DNA of 64,000 nt from NCBI GenBank assembly GCA_021780075.1, contig JAJXZL010000044.1:1-64000 (forward strand), read 5' to 3'. This DNA comes from Acidobacteriota bacterium (GTDB taxonomy: Bacteria; Acidobacteriota; Terriglobia; Terriglobales; Acidobacteriaceae). This document shows, piece by piece, positions 54,151 to 62,724 of the stretch. A program made the position numbers and the translations under genes. Each line of letters begins with the position of its first letter. Position 1 is the first letter of the stretch. The notes under the pieces are model-generated. The model had not been told where the DNA came from. It ran no database searches and worked only from the letters and a program-made list of their open reading frames with translations.

Positions 54151-56325
54151 GTGCAATTCGATGTCTTTAAGGACTGGAGCAGCGGCTTGCTGGGCCGCGC
54201 AACAGCCCTTACCTTTTTGCTCTTGCTCGGCGGCTCCGTATATTCATCGCCTGTGGCAGTAGCTCAAGACACTAACTATCCGCCCGTTGACGCCCAGATT
54301 CCGGGCCCCACGAAAGCTGCGGATCGGAAGGCCTGGCTTGAGGACCTGCGCCACTGGCGGCAGGAGCGTCTGGATCGCATTGGTTTCGATGACTCCAACT
54401 ACCGCAGGCCTGATCTTTCCTGGACGCAGAGGAATTTTGTTTGTTCTCAAATGATGATCGAAGAGCGGGATTTCTACGACCACGACAAGATGGTCTACAC
54501 AGTAGACAACTATCTGGGCCGGGTAGAGAAGGAGATCGGTGGAACCGATAGTGTTCTGGTATGGGATACATACCCCAACCTTGGAGTGGATGACCGCAAC
54601 CAGTTTGACCGGTTGCGCGACATGCCGGGTGGAATCGCCGCATTGAAACAGATGGTGGCGGAGTTCCATCGGCGCGGCGTGAAGGTCATCTTCCCCGAGA
54701 CGCCGTGGGACAGAGGAACACGCGACGAAGACCGCAAGGACTGGGTTGCTCAGGCCGAATTGATGAAGGAGATTGGCGCCGATGGGTTGATGGGCGACAC
54801 GATGGACGGCATGCCGCGCGTCTACCTATCCGCTTCTGATGCCGTGCACCATCCGCTTGCCCTTCACCCAGAAGGGCTTCCAGCAGAGGAAACGCTCGCA
54901 TGGAATGAGATGACGTGGGGCTACTGGAGCTATCCGTTTGTGCCTATGATCAGTCGCTACAAGTGGCTGGAAACTCGTCATATGCCTATGCTTGTGAGCG
55001 GGGGAAGGCATAGAATCGACGGGATCCAGGCAGCTTTCTTCAATGGCGTGGGCTACTCGAATCAGCAGGACGTGATCGGTATTCACAACGGGTTCACGGC
55101 GCGCGATGCAGAAGCAATTCGTCGCGTAATGCAGATCGAGCGCGCCTTTGCGCCTCTGCTTGTCAGTCCGGACTGGCAACCGCACGCGCCGACAATGCAG
55201 GAAGGCGTGTTTGCGAGCCGTTTTCCAAGTTCAGATCAAACACTATGGACGATCATTAACCGAAACGAGTACAAAGTCACCGGTGCACAAGTTGAGATAA
55301 CACCAGAACCCGGCATCCGCTATTTCGATCTGTGGCATGGTGTCGAACTTCATCCGAAAGCATCAACGAACGGCAACGCGATCCTGATGTTCGATATAGA
55401 GAGCAAGGGCTTCGGCGCCATACTGGAGTTACATTCCCGCGACATTCCAGATGCAGTGGCAATGGTTATGAAGGAGATGCATGAGCGCTCAATCAAGCCG
55501 TTGAGTGAATACTCTGATCAGTGGCTGCCCTTACAGCAATCCATGGTCAAGAATGAGGAAGCCAAGGGTTCAAGAGCTCCGCACTCGGGCATGATTCTCA
55601 TTCCCGCTGCTGAGTTTGACTTCAAGGTGCACGGCATCGAGGTCAATAACCACAATGAGCTTGGCATGGATGTGCAGTATCCGTGGGAAGATGCGCCGCA
55701 CCGGGATCATGACCATTTGATTGCGATCAAGCCGTTCTACATCGATCGATATCCAGTCACGAATGCAGAGTTTAAGCGCTTTCTGGACGAAAGCCATTAT
55801 CAGCCTCGCGACGGCCACAATTTTCTTCGCGATTGGCATGACGGGGCGTATCCAGCTGGTTGGGGCCAGAAGCCGGTAACGTGGGTCTCGCTGGAGGATG
55901 CTCGTGCATATGCGCAATGGGCAGGCAAGCGGCTGCCCAATGAGTGGGAGTGGCAATATGCTGCGCAGGGTCTCGACGGTCGCACATATCCGTGGGGAAA
56001 TGAATGGGATCCACGCGCGGTTCCTACGCCAGACAAGAGTCGCCGGCTGACGAGCCCGAACGATGTTGGCGCTCACCCGAGGGGAGCCAGCCCGTTTGGC
56101 GTGTTGGATATGGTGGGAAACGTCTGGCAGTGGACAAACGAATTTGAGGACTCGCACACCCGATCCGCAACTCTGCGCGGAGGGAGCCACTACCAGGCTC
56201 AAGGTTCCTGGTGGTATTTCCCCCAGGCATATCGACTCGATCAGCATGGCAAGTATCTCCTCATGGCACCCAGCATCGACCGATCAGGAACAATAGGATT
56301 CCGTTGCGCAGCAGATGTAGACTGA
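54151..56325 (+). CDS. Exported fusion of a TIM-barrel-like domain and a SUMF1/FGE-like domain
   Basis: A 724-residue exported protein. The GTG at 54151 has GGAGG about 9 bases upstream. A signal (LTFLLLLGGSVYSSPVAVAQ) is followed by a 350-residue region resembling a glycosidase TIM barrel (VLVWDTYPNLGVDD, GVKVIFPETPWDRG, IGADGLMGDTMDGMP). Residues about 481-720 are a formylglycine-generating-enzyme/SUMF1-like domain (MILIPAAEF, KPFYIDRYPVTNAEFKRFLD, RLPNEWEWQYAAQGLDGRTY, FGVLDMVGNVWQWT, TLRGGSHYQAQGSWW, GTIGFRC). The Cys used by true FGE near RGGSY..C is missing, so sulfatase activation is unlikely; carbohydrate or glycan recognition is more plausible. First of four co-directional genes. Confidence 0.82.
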   Translation: MQFDVFKDWSSGLLGRATALTFLLLLGGSVYSSPVAVAQDTNYPPVDAQIPGPTKAADRKAWLEDLRHWRQERLDRIGFDDSNYRRPDLSWTQRNFVCSQMMIEERDFYDHDKMVYTVDNYLGRVEKEIGGTDSVLVWDTYPNLGVDDRNQFDRLRDMPGGIAALKQMVAEFHRRGVKVIFPETPWDRGTRDEDRKDWVAQAELMKEIGADGLMGDTMDGMPRVYLSASDAVHHPLALHPEGLPAEETLAWNEMTWGYWSYPFVPMISRYKWLETRHMPMLVSGGRHRIDGIQAAFFNGVGYSNQQDVIGIHNGFTARDAEAIRRVMQIERAFAPLLVSPDWQPHAPTMQEGVFASRFPSSDQTLWTIINRNEYKVTGAQVEITPEPGIRYFDLWHGVELHPKASTNGNAILMFDIESKGFGAILELHSRDIPDAVAMVMKEMHERSIKPLSEYSDQWLPLQQSMVKNEEAKGSRAPHSGMILIPAAEFDFKVHGIEVNNHNELGMDVQYPWEDAPHRDHDHLIAIKPFYIDRYPVTNAEFKRFLDESHYQPRDGHNFLRDWHDGAYPAGWGQKPVTWVSLEDARAYAQWAGKRLPNEWEWQYAAQGLDGRTYPWGNEWDPRAVPTPDKSRRLTSPNDVGAHPRGASPFGVLDMVGNVWQWTNEFEDSHTRSATLRGGSHYQAQGSWWYFPQAYRLDQHGKYLLMAPSIDRSGTIGFRCAADVD

Positions 56326-56417
56326 GGCTGATGTGTGCGGAGCATGGACGGCCGAGTGATCACATCAAGAGTAGTTCCCAGGCCGGCGGAGGTCTACTCA
56401 CGAGAAGGTGAAGTCGC

Positions 56418-57446
56418 ATGTTCGTGAGCAGCAAGGAAAGTAAGTTTGTTAGAAACGCTTGCGATGCAATGCTTCGGTCGAGGGGCAAGTGTTTGACCCT
56501 GTCCATCCCATTCGTCGTTATCCTGGCCAGCTTGATTGGAGGCTGCAGGGCACGGCACATGCAGGTGGTTGCCATCGTCCCGAGAACCACTGGCATGTCG
56601 CTATGGGAAGCGGCGCATGAGGGTGCAGAAGCAGCGGCGGCCACTGCGCACCTAAGTACATACTGGAACGCACCCACACGCGAGGATGATATCAACAGTC
56701 AGATCGCTCTGGTGAATCGCGTTATAGATGGTGGATACTCTGGAATCATTTTGTCTCCTGACCAGCCGCTCGCTTTGATGACACCTGTGCGCAGGGGTCT
56801 AGCCAAGGGGATCCCAATGGTGATCTTCGGATCACCACTGTCAATGCCGCCAGGCGGGAAGCTCACTTACATTCTTAGCGACGAAAACCAGGCGGGAAGT
56901 CTAGCAGCAATGCGAGTTGGAGAACTGCTGCACGGCAAGGGCACAATCGCCATTGTGGGGATCAACTTCGACATTATCGGGGTGGTGGATCGTGTACGCG
57001 CCTTCGAAACTGTTTTGCACGGCCAGTTCCCTGGTGTCACGATCGCGGAAAAGAAAACGGGATCGTTCAATGTGCCCTATGAACAGCAGGCAACTGAAGA
57101 GGTGCTGATCGCTCATCCTAATCTGGATGCGATCGTAGCGGTCACCGCCGATGCAACCCGCGGGTCTTATGCCGCACTGGATGAGTTGCACATGCTTCAC
57201 AGAGTACGGTTAATAGGCTTTGACCAGGATTTGATTCAGCCAATCGTCACAGGCGATTTGGATTCAGTTGTTGTGGAAGACACCTATGACATGGGATATC
57301 GTGCTGTAGAGCTGATCGACGATCAGCTCCATGGGAAGACGGTCCCGGCTTTGATCAAGGTGAGCCCACGACTGGTAACACGTAGCAATCTTAACTTGCC
57401 AGAGATCCGGCGCATTCTGGCGCTGGATTCAGAGTGGAACCAATGA
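56418..57446 (+). CDS. Sugar-binding lipoprotein (periplasmic binding protein, LacI-like fold)
   Basis: A 342-residue lipoprotein. The ATG at 56418 has AAGGTG upstream. The hydrophobic segment FVVILASLIGGC ends in a lipobox, anchoring the mature protein to the membrane. The mature part is a Peripla_BP_4-type sugar-binding fold: QVVAIVPRTTGMSLWEAAHE, ALVNRVIDGGYSGIILSPDQ, GKLTYILSDENQAGSLAAMR, TIAIVGINFD, NLDAIVAVTADATRGSYAAL and VRLIGFDQD. No ABC permease or ATPase gene is nearby; instead the kinase gene starts inside its stop codon. It therefore probably presents a sugar signal to the kinase rather than serving transport (inference). Confidence 0.88.
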   Translation: MFVSSKESKFVRNACDAMLRSRGKCLTLSIPFVVILASLIGGCRARHMQVVAIVPRTTGMSLWEAAHEGAEAAAATAHLSTYWNAPTREDDINSQIALVNRVIDGGYSGIILSPDQPLALMTPVRRGLAKGIPMVIFGSPLSMPPGGKLTYILSDENQAGSLAAMRVGELLHGKGTIAIVGINFDIIGVVDRVRAFETVLHGQFPGVTIAEKKTGSFNVPYEQQATEEVLIAHPNLDAIVAVTADATRGSYAALDELHMLHRVRLIGFDQDLIQPIVTGDLDSVVVEDTYDMGYRAVELIDDQLHGKTVPALIKVSPRLVTRSNLNLPEIRRILALDSEWNQ

Positions 57447-59629
57447 TTACCGGCCGTATTACAAGATCGGGGCTCGGTGTCCTTGTATCCAGCCTGGCAA
57501 TCGCGGCGGTCATAAGCGGCATTTTCTGGAGGTTTTACTTCTATCACCCCCAGCATCACCTCCCGTATCACGATTCATTCGCGGCAAACATCGCGGACGA
57601 GTGGCAAGGCTTCGGAGGAACTTGGTCAATCGTCGACGGAACGATGCGCAATGATTCGGATGATCGTGGAGCTAAGCTTCTCGCCGGCTCGACCAAGTGG
57701 AAAAACTATGTTTTGTCCGGTGACGTGAAGCTGCTTGGGACAGATGGTGATGCAGGGTTCATTGTTCGGTCCAGTAACGAGGAAGAGGGCGTCGATTCCT
57801 ACAGTGGCTATTATGCTGGCCTGCGAACAAGAGACAACCGGCTCATCCTTGGCCGGGCCAACCACGACTGGAAGGAGGTGCAGAGCGTTTTAATACAGGG
57901 AGGTACGCAGGCGTTCCAGTGGTATCACTTACAGATCGTCACTTACGGGTGCACCATTGTAGTATCGGCTTCTCCAACAAGTAATCCGGCCGCTATAACA
58001 GCGGTTTCGCTCTCCGACAAGAACTGCCTGCGATCAGGAAGAATCGGGCTACGCTCCTATTCCTCGGGTGGTGCATGGAAAGACGTGCAGGTACGCGTTG
58101 CAACTGCAGGTGACCTGCGCAATGCCTTATTGCAAGTTCCTGCCCAACGAAAAGGCTTGGGGAAAGAGTCGAATAGTGACTTGCCTTATTTTGGCTCTGG
58201 ATCGCGCCCTTCCAGCACGAACCTTCCTTTGCCCGCTCCTGCAAGTTCCGTTCAGGCAATCAACAGCTTAAGCCTAATTACACCGCAGACCAAAGTCACA
58301 ATCCGCGGTGTCGTAATTCTCGCCAAGCCTCTTTATGTGCAGGATCCGACGGGTGGTGTAGCCGTAAGTGCGAAGTCGCTGGCCCCCCTCAAGATCGGCG
58401 ACGAGGTACAGGTGACGGGTTACGTGGACCCCGGATACTACAGCACTCGCATACAAAATTCCACGGTAAACGCACTTTGGTCGCACACCCCCGTCCCGCC
58501 CTTCTCCACCACCTCAGCTCAGGCGGCGAGCGGCTCTTTTGACGACATGTTCATCGAACTCGAGGGTACGCTTCAGCGCAAGACAAAGGCTCCCGACAAT
58601 AACCTTGTGCTCGATCTGGAAAGCAACCAGCAACCGTTTCAAGCCATCGTGAATCTTCGCCGAGGCGACCATCTTCTCCAAGACGTTGAACTAAATAGCA
58701 CGGTGCGACTCCGAGGCATCAGCGTGAGCGATCCTCAGTACACCCATGAACGATTCCCTTTCGTACTGCTTATGCGATCTGCCGATGATCTCGAAGTGCT
58801 TTCGGGACCACCCTGGTGGAATACACGTCATGTCGTATTGCTCAGCGTCGTATTATTGATTCTCATTCTCATTGCCCTCTACATGCAGAACCGGATCGAG
58901 CACTGGAGATGGCGGACGATTCTCGAAGAACGAGAAAACTTGGCCCACGAGATTCACGACACCCTGGCTCAAAGCTTTGCGGGGCTTGGATTTCAACTTG
59001 AAGCAATTCGGGATCGAGTACCGGCAGACATTCCGCTTGTACACGAGCAGTTAGATCTTGCCTGCGATTTGGTGCGCCGAAGCCATCAGGAGGCACGACG
59101 CAGCGTCGTCGCCCTGCGTCGGGACTCCGACTCTACCCTGGATCTGCTGACCACGCTGGAGCGATGTGCGCGCAAGATGGTAGACCGGTGTTGTGTCGTC
59201 GTCAGCGCAACACAATCGGGGGACGTTCGCGTTCTCCCCGCCGCGCTCAGTGACGCTCTTTTCCGGATCGGACAGGAAGCAATTTCCAACTCTGTGCGCC
59301 ATGCGCAACCCACGCGAATCTCAATCGCTATCTGCTATAGAGACAACGAGGTCCAACTTACCGTTGAAGATAACGGAATCGGCTTTGAAATGGGACATGA
59401 ATCAGCCGGATTTGGACTACAGGGGATTCAGCGGCGAACCCGAGGGGTTGCAGGCATCGCTCAGATCATAAGCTCCCCAGGTATGGGCACACGTGTTACG
59501 GTGACTGCCCCTATTCCGCGCAATCGCCGATGGTTTGAATGGCCCTTAACTCTTTGGCACACTTATGGGAGGTATCGTTCCTATGCTCAAACACGAAAGC
59601 AAATGCATTCGCGTCCTGATCGCGGATGA
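57443..59629 (+). CDS. Sensor histidine kinase with carbohydrate-binding-like exported region
   Basis: A 728-residue membrane kinase. The ATG at 57443 overlaps the lipoprotein stop (ATGA); a GTG nine bases earlier is open. One helix near residues 10-28 and another at 461-480 (VVLLSVVLLILILIALYMQN) frame a large exported region: a concanavalin-like/DUF1080-type domain (DEWQGFGGTWSIVDGTMRND, GDAGFIVRSSNEEEGVDSYS) and an OB-fold-like part (KVTIRGVVILAKPLYVQDPT, IGDEVQVTGYVDPGYY). The cytoplasmic part is HisKA_3 (ENLAHEIHDTLAQSFAGLGF, phospho-acceptor His505) and HATPase_c (IGQEAISNSVRHAQP, VEDNGIGFE, GFGLQGIQRR). It overlaps the response regulator gene by 47 bases. The ligand may be a sugar delivered by the lipoprotein. 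Confidence 0.92.
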   Translation: MITGRITRSGLGVLVSSLAIAAVISGIFWRFYFYHPQHHLPYHDSFAANIADEWQGFGGTWSIVDGTMRNDSDDRGAKLLAGSTKWKNYVLSGDVKLLGTDGDAGFIVRSSNEEEGVDSYSGYYAGLRTRDNRLILGRANHDWKEVQSVLIQGGTQAFQWYHLQIVTYGCTIVVSASPTSNPAAITAVSLSDKNCLRSGRIGLRSYSSGGAWKDVQVRVATAGDLRNALLQVPAQRKGLGKESNSDLPYFGSGSRPSSTNLPLPAPASSVQAINSLSLITPQTKVTIRGVVILAKPLYVQDPTGGVAVSAKSLAPLKIGDEVQVTGYVDPGYYSTRIQNSTVNALWSHTPVPPFSTTSAQAASGSFDDMFIELEGTLQRKTKAPDNNLVLDLESNQQPFQAIVNLRRGDHLLQDVELNSTVRLRGISVSDPQYTHERFPFVLLMRSADDLEVLSGPPWWNTRHVVLLSVVLLILILIALYMQNRIEHWRWRTILEERENLAHEIHDTLAQSFAGLGFQLEAIRDRVPADIPLVHEQLDLACDLVRRSHQEARRSVVALRRDSDSTLDLLTTLERCARKMVDRCCVVVSATQSGDVRVLPAALSDALFRIGQEAISNSVRHAQPTRISIAICYRDNEVQLTVEDNGIGFEMGHESAGFGLQGIQRRTRGVAGIAQIISSPGMGTRVTVTAPIPRNRRWFEWPLTLWHTYGRYRSYAQTRKQMHSRPDRG

Positions 59630-60224
59630 TCACCCAGTCGTTCGCACGGGTTTGACAAGCATGTTGAACGCACAAAAGCAGGTGGAAGTCATCGGTACTG
59701 TGTCAAACGGCCATGATGCCGTGAAAGCTGTACAAGAGCAGTCGCCGGACGTTCTGCTGCTCGATCTGCGCATGCCGGGCATGGACGGATTGGAGACTTT
59801 GCGGGCCTTAAAGGCTCATCATCTCCAGACGAGAGTCATTATTCTCAGCAGTTTCGAGGCAGACGAAGATATCTACCAGTCGGTTCAAGAGGGTGCAATG
59901 GGGTATCTGCTCAAGGACACCTCAAAGAGCCAGATGCTTGAGGCAATTGCCTCGGTTCATGCAGGTAAACGCTACATCAAGGGACAAATAGCGGCACGAC
60001 TGGCCGAGCGCATGTTGCGGTCAAATCTCACTGCGCGCGAGCACGAGATTCTTGAAATGATTGCCAAGGGATTGACGAACAAGCAAATTGCCAGTGTGCT
60101 CAGCATCAGCGATAATACCGTTCGAAATCACCTCAACAGCATCATGGAGAAACTTGAGGTCTCGGATCGCACGGAAGCTGCGACGACCGCCATTCAGCAA
60201 GGTATCATCCGTCTGTCGGATTGA
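59583..60224 (+). CDS. NarL/FixJ-type response regulator
   Basis: A 213-residue two-component regulator. The ATG at 59583 is chosen because GGGAGG lies 11 bases upstream; an ATG at 59565 is possible. The receiver domain starts IRVLIADDHPVVRTGL, with the phosphorylated Asp61 in PDVLLLDLRMPGMDGLETL and the conserved Lys in GAMGYLLKDTSKSQ. The C-terminal LuxR-type helix-turn-helix is NLTAREHEILEMIAKGLTNK with QIASVLSISDNTVRNHLNSI. It is the partner of the overlapping kinase. Its sites may include the paired inverted repeat in the TonB receptor promoter. Confidence 0.96.
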   Translation: MLKHESKCIRVLIADDHPVVRTGLTSMLNAQKQVEVIGTVSNGHDAVKAVQEQSPDVLLLDLRMPGMDGLETLRALKAHHLQTRVIILSSFEADEDIYQSVQEGAMGYLLKDTSKSQMLEAIASVHAGKRYIKGQIAARLAERMLRSNLTAREHEILEMIAKGLTNKQIASVLSISDNTVRNHLNSIMEKLEVSDRTEAATTAIQQGIIRLSD

Positions 60225-60253
60225 TCTTATTCCCTGCGTGGCACCCGACAGCG

Positions 60254-62647
60254 CTAAGAGGCGGGGCGTTTCATTTGCCAGATAAGCCGATATACATGGC
60301 GGTTGCGCGCGGTGAAAGAGAAGTTGTGCGAAGCAATGTTGGAAATGCGTGTGTGATCACGCGTGTCCTCTACAGAGATTGAACCGGCACTGCAGGCTCC
60401 AATCACTTGAAGATTTCCCCGGGCATCAACTTCATAGCGGAGAGATAGCTTTCCGTGCCTGAAGGCAAGATTCTTGATTCCATATAAACCACCCTTCGCG
60501 ATCAGGTTTTGCGGAAGGTTAGGTGCGAGGATGACGATGTCTGGCTCGGCTGTCTCTCGAACACCGAGGAGGTTGCGAATAATATGCGCGGCCATCACCG
60601 CACCCCATCCGTAGCCCTCGCCTCCACAGGCTCCTTCCGGACCCCACATTTCACAGCTAATTCCCGGCCAACCCAGGTGAGTCATTCCGCTTGGGGACGG
60701 ACTGCGCCTGTCCATACTGGTGTAAATTCGTTCAGCAATGCTATACACGACCTCGGAGGCCAGGTCGAGTTGGCTCGCATTCCACAAGGATTCAACATAG
60801 GGCAACAGGAGTGAGGACCAGATTAATGGATCCTGACCACCATCGACTCTGCCTGCCATCGAATCCTCATAGAAGCCGCGAAGCGCGGGAAGCATAGCTT
60901 GGATCTGCGCTCTCGATGCGATGTTGCAGAAGATAGGAGCTACCTGGCCAACGTCGTGTCCTACCGACGTGATGGGCCGCATGCTACGCGTGTCAAAGTC
61001 ATTGAACCAGTCTTTGCCGTTCCACATCTGCTGCGTCTTCGACGAATAACTGGATTCGAGTCCGCTCCATTGTTCGACATCTTTGCTTTTTTCCAGTTCT
61101 TTCGCGAAGTACGCGAGGATTCCAGCCGCCTGTGACGTTGCCGCCTGGAGTTCAACGAGTCGGGCGAATTCGGTGGTTTCGCCGCCGGTAGGCTCGTTGA
61201 TGAGAAACCGCTTCGATCCATCCATTCCGCTTTCCCAGCTGCACTTGGAAACGATGAACTTGTCCCCGTCGCTTCGGTTGTCCAGGGTCCAGCGCAGAAA
61301 TGCAGCGAGCCTCGGATAAACAAGAGCCAACCACTCCTTGTCTCCTGTACGTTGGTAGATGCACATTGCGCCGAAGAAGGGGTAGCACCAGGAGATTGAG
61401 GTACCGCACTCGCTGCCGTCGGTGGCAACCATGTTTGCTTCGCCATCTTCCCTCGCACACGGTACGTTGGGCGCAATGGCGTCAAGAAACTGCCCAGCAA
61501 ACACGGCTTTTGCCGCCGTGGGATCGGCGTAGCTCAACGCCCACATATCGATTGAGGTTTCCGCCAGTACATTTCTAGGCGCCTGGATCTGCATGGCATC
61601 CCAGGGATGACGGTAGATGCCAATCGGCCTTCGGACCATCATGCGTAATGTTTCAAAGTCATATATCCATCCGTTCTTCCAGTGAGATGGCCAGTCACCA
61701 GTCAGGTGTGGCGCACTCTGCCAGAACGCCGCATCACTGGCGTACTTCCGCTCCAATTCACCAGCCGCTTCGACCTTCGAACGATTCAGCTCTTTCAGTG
61801 CAGCTTGCCTGTTCACCCCACGAGACATGTAAACCGTAATGCCGTGATCCATCAAGGGCGGCGACACATCATAACGGAGAACTGCCGTTAGCGGATCGGT
61901 TCCGTATGCCGTAGCTCCTAGCTGAGTCGTAGGCGCCGAGTGGGGCGGCGCCTCTTCCGCTCCTCCTTGCGCCGATCTCGAGTTGCTTGGGCGATCCGCG
62001 CCTGTCGCGAATACCGTGCCGGCTGCGAAGCCATGAGTAATCCAAGCATCGGATACACGGTCGAAATAGGCAGCAACCCCGTCCCCACCCCACCAACGTG
62101 CGCCCCCCAATTGGTATTGGTGCTGAACAATCAAGCTAAGCACCTCTCGTCGCTTATTGTCGGGGCCAAAGTGCACACGCGCAGCTAGAGTGTTCTCGCC
62201 ACTCTGGAAAAAAGAGCAATCAAGTTGGAAGCCGCTGATGGAGACCCTGTATGTAAATACGTCTTTGCTGTGATGTGTTGAGACTAGCTCGCCGTCACGG
62301 AAGTCCTCAAACAAAAAGACGGTGCGCCCGTCGATAACGAAGCCGATTTGAAGTGACGCGTGATAGACACCGTTCCGGCGGTAGTCGAAGTAGCCGCCTG
62401 GCCCTGCGGGGTAATAGATCCCGAATCCTACGCCAGGCACTGAGCGAAACACCCCGCTGGGATGAAGGTTCCAGCAATGATAGGGGTTGTCGAGATATCC
62501 AAACGGCGTGAAACCTGTTCCGGAAACACTATCGAAGGAGGTCCCAGGCACTTCCGGCGCTTGGGTCGCATGGGATAGTGCCGAACTCAAGGGAATTGAA
62601 AGAGCAGTGCCTGCAGCAGTGAGGTTGAAGTGACGACGAGTAATCAT
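60254..62647 (-). CDS. Exported six-hairpin glycosidase (GH63/trehalase-like)
   Basis: A 797-residue exported enzyme. The ATG at 62647 begins a Tat-like signal (ITRRHFNLTAAGTALSIPLS); the frame is open 73 codons further without support. The N-terminal half (about 40-290) is a beta-sandwich (GFGIYYPAGPGGYFDYRRNG, DGRTVFLFEDFRDGELV); the C-terminal half is an (alpha/alpha)6 barrel with RHPWDAMQIQAPRNVLAE, SECGTSISWCYPFFGAMCIY, a SKCSWESGMDGSKRFL block resembling the acid motif of GH63-type enzymes, and GGEGYGWGAVMAAHIIRNLL near the end. Substrate unknown; an alpha-glucoside, mannoside or rhamnoside is possible. It follows the GH127-like gene by 77 bases on the same strand, and converges on the two-component genes. 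Confidence 0.82.
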   Translation of the reverse strand: MITRRHFNLTAAGTALSIPLSSALSHATQAPEVPGTSFDSVSGTGFTPFGYLDNPYHCWNLHPSGVFRSVPGVGFGIYYPAGPGGYFDYRRNGVYHASLQIGFVIDGRTVFLFEDFRDGELVSTHHSKDVFTYRVSISGFQLDCSFFQSGENTLAARVHFGPDNKRREVLSLIVQHQYQLGGARWWGGDGVAAYFDRVSDAWITHGFAAGTVFATGADRPSNSRSAQGGAEEAPPHSAPTTQLGATAYGTDPLTAVLRYDVSPPLMDHGITVYMSRGVNRQAALKELNRSKVEAAGELERKYASDAAFWQSAPHLTGDWPSHWKNGWIYDFETLRMMVRRPIGIYRHPWDAMQIQAPRNVLAETSIDMWALSYADPTAAKAVFAGQFLDAIAPNVPCAREDGEANMVATDGSECGTSISWCYPFFGAMCIYQRTGDKEWLALVYPRLAAFLRWTLDNRSDGDKFIVSKCSWESGMDGSKRFLINEPTGGETTEFARLVELQAATSQAAGILAYFAKELEKSKDVEQWSGLESSYSSKTQQMWNGKDWFNDFDTRSMRPITSVGHDVGQVAPIFCNIASRAQIQAMLPALRGFYEDSMAGRVDGGQDPLIWSSLLLPYVESLWNASQLDLASEVVYSIAERIYTSMDRRSPSPSGMTHLGWPGISCEMWGPEGACGGEGYGWGAVMAAHIIRNLLGVRETAEPDIVILAPNLPQNLIAKGGLYGIKNLAFRHGKLSLRYEVDARGNLQVIGACSAGSISVEDTRDHTRISNIASHNFSFTARNRHVYRLIWQMKRPAS

Positions 62648-62724
62648 TATTTTCTCTTGGGTAGAGGCTGGATTCACCGTGCTCTTAATCGCAATACATG
62701 CTTGGTCGCGGAGGTTTAAAAAGG

